From an uncultured Pseudoxanthomonas sp. (GTDB taxonomy: Bacteria; Pseudomonadota; Gammaproteobacteria; Xanthomonadales; Xanthomonadaceae), in the NCBI GenBank assembly GCA_937975725.1, contig CALJUL010000127.1, positions 1 to 8,583 of the forward strand: 8,583 nucleotides of DNA, written 5' to 3'. Position numbers and translations under genes: made by a program. The notes under the pieces are model-generated. The model saw only the letters and a list, made by a program, of their open reading frames with translations, searched no databases and was not told the DNA's origin. Shown here piece by piece: positions 1-5,080 of the stretch; within the stretch, counting starts at the first letter, position 1, and each line of letters opens with the position of its first letter.

Positions 1-130
1 TGTCCAGGGTCTTGGAAGCCGGGGCGGAGCTTGTCTCCGATTGGGCAAGCGCCAGACCCGGGACGCTCAGGCCCAGCAGGATGGCGGTGGCGAGGGTGTG
101 GTGCCTTGGGGTACGACGGCGGGTGGGCAT
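1..130 (-). CDS. TonB-dependent receptor, N-terminal fragment (signal peptide and mature start)
   Basis: The gene reads leftwards and runs off the window, so only 43 codons are visible. They start MPTRRRTPRHH, continue with a hydrophobic core (LATAILLGLSVPGLALA) and a probable cleavage after ALA, then QSETSSAPASKTLD. The run 'SKTLD' just after a signal peptide is typical of TBDTs, where it normally leads into a TVTVTGSRI-like TonB box/plug start; that part lies outside the window. The start at 130 is set by a strong GAGGAG site 8 bases upstream. TBDTs are 22-strand outer-membrane barrels that import ligands using TonB energy. The window's right edge holds the C-terminal part of another receptor. 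Export is clear; the TBDT identity rests on a short stretch and its context. Confidence 0.62.
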   Translation of the reverse strand, partial: MPTRRRTPRHHTLATAILLGLSVPGLALAQSETSSAPASKTLD

Positions 131-150
131 GCGGTTTCTCCTCAAGTGTA
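131..150 (-). promoter_or_regulatory. Ribosome binding site of the left TonB receptor gene
   Basis: On the minus strand the leader reads TGAGGAGAAACCGC directly before the ATG at 130, a strong Shine-Dalgarno match at good spacing. Just upstream is a T-rich run (about 148-156). I could not identify a convincing -35/-10 pair for this gene. The same box occurs at 2603-2622. Confidence 0.75.
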
Positions 151-488
151 AAAAATAACGCTGCAACAAGCGGCGGTTATGGTCTGCGGTGCGGAAATCC
201 GCGTTTCCCCAGGGCGACAGCCGCTTTGCCGCCCTCTTGAATGCATCGTCCTTGCGATCCGTACGACGCCGCCCGGCGGCCATGGGCCGCCTGCGGATCG
301 CCGGCCACTCCGGACCGCACTGCAGACTGGTTCGATTCTTCCAACAGATACGTCATGCCGGATCGCCGCCATTCTCCCGATGGTGCGGCGGAACCGGAGC
401 CCCGCGGACATCGCGGGAATGTCTTGCCTTGCGATGGAACCGGTGCGGAATCGTCCCCGACGTTCCCGAACCGGTGCTGCTCCTTCGT

Positions 489-515
489 GTCGCCGGTAAA
501 GCCCCTGCCGGCGAC
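489..515. repeat. Hairpin, 8-bp perfect stem
   Basis: GTCGCCGG (489-496) is exactly complementary to CCGGCGAC (508-515) around an 11-base loop. It lies about 155 bases past the dipeptidase-hydrolase stop on that gene's transcript, with no T tract. It could help 3'-end formation or be incidental in GC-rich DNA. Confidence 0.35.
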
Positions 516-584
516 TTGGATGGCCCCATGGTAAGCCAAATGATGCGCGATGCATCGCCTGCAGCCATTCAGCCTGCGCGCGGG

Positions 585-601
585 TGCCGGACCCTCCGGC
601 A
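585..601 (-). terminator. Short hairpin downstream of the dipeptidase-hydrolase gene
   Basis: TGCCGGA (585-591) and TCCGGCA (595-601) form a perfect 7-bp stem with a 3-base loop, about 70 bases after the TGA at 671-673 on the minus transcript. There is no U tract, so a classical intrinsic terminator is not shown. It is the nearest stable hairpin after the gene and could protect or define the 3' end. Confidence 0.3.
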
Positions 602-670
602 ACGCATGCCGCAGGGAAGACCGGCGGGCGCAGCACGCACCGCACCGGAATGCTCGACAGCCCGGCATCG

Positions 671-2461
671 TCATGGCCCGGCCACCGCCTGGATCAGGCC
701 CGCGTCCGCGGGAATCGCCGCCTGCGCGTGGCCGGCATGCTCGTTCGCGCCGTCATGCAGGAACAGGGCGCCGATCTCCAGTGCGGTCTGGTACGGGGTC
801 GGATCGTTGCGGTTGCTCAGCAGGACCACGGTCAGGCGCTGCTTCGGCCAGCGCACCAGGGTGTTGCGGAAGCCGATGCTCTCGCCGGAATGCCACTGCC
901 TGTCGTCGCTGACCCGCCAGCCATAGCCGTAGTACGTGGCCTCCGGCTCGCTGGACACCTGCACCTGCCTGCCGAAGGCCAGCGCGCGCGTCGCGTCGCT
1001 GAACAGGCGGTCGTCGTACCACGCCGCGTCCCAGCGGGCGAGATCGTCGATGTTGGAGTAGATGCCGCCATCGCCGAGCACCGCGCTGTACGCGTTCTGG
1101 TCGGTGCGCTCCCAGCCGCCGTCCTTCGCGCTGTAGCCCCAGGCGCGGTGCGGCACGTCCGGCCCACCGGCTACGTAGGCCAGGGTGTCATGCATGCCCA
1201 GCGGCGCGAAGATGCGGGTGCGCAGGAAATCGGGGAAACGCATGCCCGACGCGCGCTCGACCACCATCGCCAGCAGCGCATAGCCGCTGTTGCTGTAGCG
1301 GTAGGTGCTGCCGGGCGGGAAATACAGCCGATCCTGCTTCTCCAGCAGCGCCAGCACGCCGGCGTCGCTGATCTGCCCTTCGTAGGGCTTGGCCATCAGG
1401 TCTTCGTAGTCCAGCACGCCGGAGGTGTGGGCGAGCAGGTGATGCACGGTGATGCCGTCCGCCACCTTGGGCAGCGTGGGCAGCCACTTGCGCACCGGGT
1501 CGCCGACGGCGAGCTTGCCATCCTGCACCAGCAGCAGGACCGCGGCGGCGGTGAACTGCTTGCTCACCGAGGCGAGCCGGTAGTCGGTCAGCGGGCTGGC
1601 CTCGGTGTCCCGCTCCAGGTCGGAGCGCCCGTAGCTGCGCCGGACCACGGCCTTGCCGTCCTTCAGCACCAGCAGCGAAGCGCCGGGGGCGTCGCCATCG
1701 TAGCGCTGCATCAGACGGTCGATCTCGGCCAGCGGCTCCGGCGCGGTGGGCGCGGTCACCGGCACGTCGTAGATGACGCCCGGGCTGGATTCCGAGCGCA
1801 GGGTGTAGTGCCACCACTCCATCGTGTAATTGCCGAAACCCTGCGCCTCCATCGCCTCGCGCAGCAGGTGGCGGTGCGCGCGCTGCTCGGCGCTGACCTC
1901 CGGCGAATCGGTGTTGGCGCGCGTCCCGAAGAAATCGAAGTCGGTGCCCATGTCCAGCGGTTCGCAGCCGGCGCCGCGCGCATCGCATTGCAGCAGGGTG
2001 AGGTCGACAGTGGCGCCGCGGCTGTGGCCGGACACCGGCGCGATGTATTCGCCCAGCAGTTGCGACTTGTCGAGGTACGGATAATGCACCGGCTTGGTGC
2101 GCTGGTCGGCGGCGTCATTCGCCCAGCGCACGAAGTGCGCCACGGCGCGCGCCGGACGGTAGCAGTCGAATACGCGCAGGCGCATGTGACGCTCGCGCAG
2201 CGCCGCATCCACCCGCGCCAGCGCTTCGGCCGCGTCGCGCCTCAGCCAGCAACGCGGTGCCTGGTAGCCGTCGACCGGCGCACCGACGAAATTGTCGCTG
2301 CCGGCATAGGCGATCGACTGCGACATGTCCGGCACCAGCGTGCGGATGTCGACCATGCCGGCCTGTTCCATCGTGGCCGCATCCGAAAGCCGCGGCGCCT
2401 CGCCGGCCCACGCCAGCACCGATGCCGCGCACATCGCGCAGGCCAAGGCCAGCCGCATCAT
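671..2461 (-). CDS. Exported D-Ala-D-Ala dipeptidase (VanX/DdpX, M15D) fused to a serine beta-lactamase-family hydrolase
   Basis: From the ATG at 2461 (another ATG follows immediately) the protein has 596 residues, with a Sec signal peptide cleaved after AWA at residue 19. Domain 1 (about 30-235) is an M15D dipeptidase: YRP with Arg102, SGHSRGATVDLTL giving zinc ligands His146 and Asp153, and MEWWHYTL giving catalytic Glu215 and third ligand His218. Known relatives split D-Ala-D-Ala. Domain 2 (about 245-575) is a penicillin-binding/class C beta-lactamase fold: SVSK with Ser298 and Lys301, YSN at 389-391, and HSG at 524-526 in place of KTG. HSG-type members include D-amino-acid peptidases and esterases, so beta-lactam hydrolysis is not implied. 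Both active sites look intact. The joint activity is inferred to be periplasmic trimming of D-residue peptides. A weak GAGG lies about 10 bases before 2461. A stronger, in-frame start exists at 2608 and would add 49 Arg/Gly-rich residues before the signal peptide. Confidence 0.9.
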   Translation of the reverse strand: MMRLALACAMCAASVLAWAGEAPRLSDAATMEQAGMVDIRTLVPDMSQSIAYAGSDNFVGAPVDGYQAPRCWLRRDAAEALARVDAALRERHMRLRVFDCYRPARAVAHFVRWANDAADQRTKPVHYPYLDKSQLLGEYIAPVSGHSRGATVDLTLLQCDARGAGCEPLDMGTDFDFFGTRANTDSPEVSAEQRAHRHLLREAMEAQGFGNYTMEWWHYTLRSESSPGVIYDVPVTAPTAPEPLAEIDRLMQRYDGDAPGASLLVLKDGKAVVRRSYGRSDLERDTEASPLTDYRLASVSKQFTAAAVLLLVQDGKLAVGDPVRKWLPTLPKVADGITVHHLLAHTSGVLDYEDLMAKPYEGQISDAGVLALLEKQDRLYFPPGSTYRYSNSGYALLAMVVERASGMRFPDFLRTRIFAPLGMHDTLAYVAGGPDVPHRAWGYSAKDGGWERTDQNAYSAVLGDGGIYSNIDDLARWDAAWYDDRLFSDATRALAFGRQVQVSSEPEATYYGYGWRVSDDRQWHSGESIGFRNTLVRWPKQRLTVVLLSNRNDPTPYQTALEIGALFLHDGANEHAGHAQAAIPADAGLIQAVAGP

Positions 2462-2602
2462 GCCGCGTGCGCCTCGCCACGCGCGGACACCGCGCACCGT
2501 ATCGACGCCAGGCCCGTCCGCACGCAATCCTTCGCCCGCCGCCAGGCCGTGCCCGCGGCGATGCCGGCAAGCGCAGGGAGTCCCGGGCGAACGACGATGA
2601 AC

Positions 2603-2622
2603 GGGCATGCGGTTTCTCCTCA
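2603..2622 (-). promoter_or_regulatory. Strong ribosome binding site with alternative start codon (ATG at 2608), copy of the box at 125-144
   Basis: The minus strand reads TGAGGAGAAACCGCATGCCC, the same 20 bases found at the start of the TonB receptor at 125-144. The match continues more loosely on both sides. An aacgctgc block (plus strand) sits 12-13 bases upstream in both copies (157-164 and 2636-2643), and the first codons give MPTRRRTP against MPVHRRSP. The ATG at 2608 is in frame with the hydrolase gene, 49 codons before its signal peptide. It may be a true start, a short coupled leader, or a relic of a lost receptor gene. Confidence 0.6.
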
Positions 2623-2653
2623 TACGTGGTCCAAGAACGCTGCGGCCTGCGGC

Positions 2654-2683
2654 GCAGCAACGCCTTCCCGGGAAGGCGGCTGC
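2654..2683. repeat. Palindrome: 18-bp perfect core with 5-bp flanking arms (operator candidate)
   Basis: CGCCTTCCCGGGAAGGCG (2661-2678) is a perfect 18-bp palindrome. Outside it, GCAGC (2654-2658) pairs with GCTGC (2679-2683), leaving only an unpaired AA on the left. A loopless symmetrical core fits a dimeric regulator's binding site better than a terminator, and no T tract follows on either strand. It lies 32 bases upstream of the strong start box at 2603-2622, in the region shared by the divergent hydrolase and GGT genes. Confidence 0.5.
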
Positions 2684-2871
2684 ACCACCGCCTTCTTCCG
2701 AATTACCTCGTCGATCCATCCCCACACCCGCATGCGGCGCGAGCGCCCGATCGATCCAGCGTGGCCGCCTTCCGATCGCGCTCCGTCGGCTTGTCTCCCG
2801 GCAGGAACAACGCGCCGATGCCTACCGCCGCCGGCCGTTTCATTCCCTGCACTGGATACCCCTTGAAGTGC

Positions 2872-2900
2872 GATGTAACACGCCTTTTTTAGGCAGTCAA
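2872..2900 (-). promoter_or_regulatory. Candidate promoter for the dipeptidase-hydrolase gene
   Basis: On the minus strand TTGACT (2895-2900) matches five of six bases of the -35 consensus. After 17 bases comes TACATC (2872-2877), a weak -10 matching three of six. It would give a leader of about 255 bases to the ATG at 2608 or about 400 to 2461. The spacer covers the small inverted repeat at 2882-2894. The call rests on the -35 match and the AT-rich setting. Confidence 0.3.
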
Positions 2901-2910
2901 TAAAATATTC

Positions 2911-2939
2911 CTGGCACGGGCTTCATGTGACACAATTAT
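2911..2939 (+). promoter_or_regulatory. Candidate promoter for the GGT gene
   Basis: CTGGCA (2911-2916) and AATTAT (2934-2939) each match four of six consensus bases and are separated by exactly 17. This would start transcription near 2946 and give a leader of about 115 bases before the ATG at 3060. Confidence 0.3.
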
Positions 2940-3059
2940 TCTTCGAGGATTCCGGCCCGCTTCCGCGGCGGACGACGCGAAACCCCTCGGCCCGCCGCCT
3001 CCCCGCTGTCGATGTCTTCCGGCGCGGGCGCCCGCATCCACAGCAGGGAATCCAGGACG

Positions 3060-4799
3060 ATGCCGCAGACATCCACGGCCAGGTTTTGCATCGCAGCATG
3101 GCGCGCGGCGCCGCTTTTCCTCTTCGTCGTGCTGCTGGCGGGCTGCTGCAACTTGCGCGCGCCGGCGCCTTCCAACGCCGCGCCTCCGACCGTCCACACC
3201 GGGTCCGGCTTCGTCAGCAGCGCGCATCCCCTGGCGACCGAAGCCGGGCTGGACGTGTTGCGCCGCGGCGGCAGCGCAATCGATGCCGCCATCGCGGTGC
3301 AGGCGATGCTCGGCCTGGTCGAGCCGCAAAGCTCCGGCATGGCCGGCGGCGCGATCCTGCTGCACTACGACGCGGCGTCGAAACGTATCGACAGTTACAT
3401 AGGCCGCGAACGGGCGCCGGCCAGTGCGGGCCCGGCCATGTTCACCGATGACGACGGCACGCCCCTCACCTCCGCGCAGGCGATGCTGAGCGGGCGCGCC
3501 ACCGGCGTGCCCGGCGTGCTGCCGGCGCTGGAGCGCGCGCACCGCGACCACGGCCGGCTGCCCTGGTCCGGCCTGTTCGACATGGCCGCCGACCGCGCCG
3601 TGCAAGGCTTCACCGTGACGCCGCGCCTGCAACGGCACATCGACGGTGCGTTCCCGCAGGCGTCCGCGCCGGACGTGGTCAAGCTGTTCGCGCGCGAAAA
3701 CGGCACGCCGCTGCGCGCCGGCGACACCCTGCGCAACCCGGCCTATGCCGACAGCCTGCGCTCGATCGCCCGCCGCGGCGCGGCGGCGCTGCAATCCGGC
3801 CCGCTGGCCGACGCCCTGATCGCGCGCGTGGCCGAACCGCCGCACGGCGCGCGCATGACCGCCGCGGACCTGGCGGGCCATGCCGTCGAACGCAGCGACG
3901 CCGTATGCCGGTCGCTGCGCGCCTACGTGGTCTGCGTACCGCCGCCGCCGGCCAGCGGCGTCGGCCTGCTGCAACTGATGCTGCTCCTCGACGGCACCGA
4001 CATCGCCGCGCGCGGCCCTGACGATGCGCGCGCATGGCTGCTGTTCGCCGAAGCCAGCCGGCTGATGTACGCCGACCGCGACCACTACGTCGGCGATCCC
4101 GAATTCGTGCCCGTGCCCGTCGACGGCCTGCTGGATCCGGACTACGTGGCGGGCCGGCGCGCCTTGATCGGCACGCACGCGGCGAGCGCCGCGCCGGAAT
4201 ACGGCACGCCGCCGGGCGCGCGCGGCACCGGCGACGACGCCACCGCGGAACCGGGCGGCACCAGTCATTTCGTCGTGGTCGACCGCGACGGCAATGCGGT
4301 GTCGATGACCACCACCATCGAATCCTTCTTCGGTTCGGGACGCGTCGTCGGCGGCATGCTGCTCAACAACCAGTTGACCGACTTCTCGTGGTCGCCCGGC
4401 GGCGCGGCCGCCAACGCGATCGCGCCGGGCAAGCGGCCGCGCTCGTCGATGTCGCCGGTGATCGTGCTGGACCGCGACGGCGGCTTCGTCGGCGCACTCG
4501 GTTCGCCGGGCGGCAACGCCATCCCCGCCTACATCGCCAAGACCCTGGTCGGCCGACTGTACTGGCACCTGCCGCTGCAGCAAGCAGTGGACCTGCCGAA
4601 CCTGGTCGCGCGCGGGGACCGCTTCAATGGCGAGGCCAACGCGTTCGCACCGGGCCTGCGCAAGGAATTGTCCGCGCTGGGCGTGGAGATCGTGGCCGGC
4701 GCCGGCGAGGATTCGGGGCTGCACGGGGTCTTCCTGCGCGACGGCCGGATCGAAGGCGCCGCCGATCCACGCCGCGAGGGCGTCGCCGGGCAACCGTAA
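3060..4799 (+). CDS. ggt: Gamma-glutamyltransferase lipoprotein (lidless GGT family)
   Basis: The 579-residue product belongs to the N-terminal nucleophile GGTs, which self-cleave and then hydrolyse or transfer gamma-glutamyl groups. Residues 1-28 form a lipoprotein signal ending LLAGC (Cys29); there is no Asp after the Cys, so outer-membrane sorting is expected. Numbering against E. coli GGT from memory: Arg116 in RERAP (E. coli R114), catalytic Thr401 in PGGTSHF (T391), Thr419 (T409), Gln438 and Asp441 in NNQLTDFS (Q430, D433), Ser462-Ser463 in PRSSMSP, and GSPGG at 483-487. E. coli N411 is replaced by Glu421 (TTTIESFFGSG). The stretch between DFS and KRP is about 8 residues shorter than in E. 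coli, so the lid loop is probably absent. The start at 3060 has AGGGA 10 bases upstream; an in-frame ATG at 3012 has no ribosome binding site and would put 16 polar residues before the lipoprotein signal. Natural substrates may be glutathione or gamma-glutamyl peptides; a cephalosporin-acylase-like role is a less likely alternative. Confidence 0.92.
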   Translation: MPQTSTARFCIAAWRAAPLFLFVVLLAGCCNLRAPAPSNAAPPTVHTGSGFVSSAHPLATEAGLDVLRRGGSAIDAAIAVQAMLGLVEPQSSGMAGGAILLHYDAASKRIDSYIGRERAPASAGPAMFTDDDGTPLTSAQAMLSGRATGVPGVLPALERAHRDHGRLPWSGLFDMAADRAVQGFTVTPRLQRHIDGAFPQASAPDVVKLFARENGTPLRAGDTLRNPAYADSLRSIARRGAAALQSGPLADALIARVAEPPHGARMTAADLAGHAVERSDAVCRSLRAYVVCVPPPPASGVGLLQLMLLLDGTDIAARGPDDARAWLLFAEASRLMYADRDHYVGDPEFVPVPVDGLLDPDYVAGRRALIGTHAASAAPEYGTPPGARGTGDDATAEPGGTSHFVVVDRDGNAVSMTTTIESFFGSGRVVGGMLLNNQLTDFSWSPGGAAANAIAPGKRPRSSMSPVIVLDRDGGFVGALGSPGGNAIPAYIAKTLVGRLYWHLPLQQAVDLPNLVARGDRFNGEANAFAPGLRKELSALGVEIVAGAGEDSGLHGVFLRDGRIEGAADPRREGVAGQP

Positions 4800-4807
4800 G
4801 GGAGCCA

Positions 4808-4832
4808 GCGGGCAGTCGTGCAGACTGCCTGC
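4808..4832 (+). terminator. Hairpin just after the GGT gene
   Basis: GGCAGTC (4811-4817) pairs with GACTGCC (4823-4829) around GTGCA. The stem extends through one G-T pair to GC/GC at 4808-4809 and 4831-4832, giving about 10 bp. It starts 9 bases after the TAA. There is no T tract, so it may act with Rho or as a 3'-end stabiliser. Confidence 0.5.
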
Positions 4833-4858
4833 GGAATGCGATGCGACGCTGTGCATCC

Positions 4859-4915
4859 GGATGTGGATGTGGATGTGGATGCGGATACCGATACGGCTGG
4901 TACGGATGCGGATGC
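4859..4915. repeat. Degenerate GGATGY hexanucleotide tandem repeat
   Basis: Six consecutive 6-base units run from 4859 to 4894: GGATGT three times, then GGATGC, GGATAC and CGATAC. After a 9-base interruption, two more GGATGC units follow (4904-4915). Plus-strand translation gives Val/Asp, Ala/Asp and Thr/Asp alternation and the minus strand gives Ile/His alternation, but no gene uses these frames. It is probably a slippage-prone microsatellite decaying in non-coding DNA. Confidence 0.8.
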
Positions 4916-5080
4916 GAGCGGGCCGCGCCACCGATTCACGGCAACCGCACCCGGCAGCAGCACTGCTTCCGCTTCGATCCCACCGCGATCTTCCCCCGCG
5001 GCGCCACGGTCAATCACCAGCACAATGCATGACCCGCATGCCGGCTCACGAAGCCGCCGGTGCAAACCGCCGGCCGTCGC

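Larger units (their letters stand above)
131..670. other. 540-bp gap with no convincing gene
   Basis: This gap lies between the end of the dipeptidase-hydrolase gene and the start of the left TonB receptor gene. Open frames exist, including one on the minus strand from 674 whose ATG overlaps the upstream TGA as ATGA. Their codons lack the strong G/C third-position bias of the real genes here, and their translations resemble no family I know. The gap holds several short inverted repeats (585-601, 547-558, 489-515, 191-202), and should contain the promoter of the left receptor gene, which I could not pinpoint. A decayed gene cannot be excluded. Confidence 0.6.
2609..3059. promoter_or_regulatory. 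Divergent intergenic region between the dipeptidase-hydrolase and GGT genes
   Basis: About 450 bases (600 if the hydrolase starts at 2461) separate two oppositely directed genes. The region contains the palindrome at 2654-2683. It also has a sharply AT-rich patch at about 2870-2945, which includes the small inverted repeat GCC-TTTTTT-AGGC (2882-2894). The patch stands out against the GC-rich surroundings and is the most likely place for promoters in both directions. No RNA gene or convincing small protein was seen. Confidence 0.6.
4800..5080. other. 281-bp convergent intergenic gap
   Basis: The GGT gene (plus) and the racemase gene (minus) end towards each other here. The gap holds the hairpin at 4808-4832 and the hexanucleotide repeat at 4859-4915. 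Otherwise I see only a weak 5-bp hairpin (5042-5056) past the racemase stop and no credible gene. Confidence 0.6.

Noticed and set aside
177..674. Minus-strand 165-codon open frame whose ATG overlaps the dipeptidase-hydrolase TGA (ATGA), suggesting translational coupling
   Set aside because: Third codon positions are much less GC-biased than in the real genes, composition is Cys/Arg-rich, and no motif or fold is recognisable. The ATGA overlap alone is weak evidence.
671..2461. Glycopeptide-resistance (vanX) determinant
   Set aside because: No vanH, vanA-type ligase or VanRS genes are present, the protein is exported, and it is fused to a serine hydrolase. A resistance cluster is not supported.
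584..2866. Very long plus-strand open frame (760 codons) opposite the dipeptidase-hydrolase gene
   Set aside because: It is an antisense shadow caused by high GC: its translation is rich in Ala, Val, Arg, His and Gln with no family resemblance, while the opposite strand shows complete catalytic motifs.
2910..2930. Sigma-54-like sequence TGGCACGGGCTTCATG
   Set aside because: The TGGCAC part fits a -24 element, but no GC lies at the required spacing for the -12 TTGCW element.
3012..3059. Upstream ATG for the GGT gene at 3012
   Set aside because: It has no ribosome binding site and would place 16 polar residues before the lipoprotein signal peptide; 3060 gives a normal signal with AGGGA at good spacing.
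2889..4931. Long minus-strand open frame (680 codons) opposite the GGT gene
   Set aside because: Low-complexity Arg/Ala/Gly/Val translation with an Ile-His run from the hexanucleotide repeat. The plus-strand GGT has all expected active-site residues.
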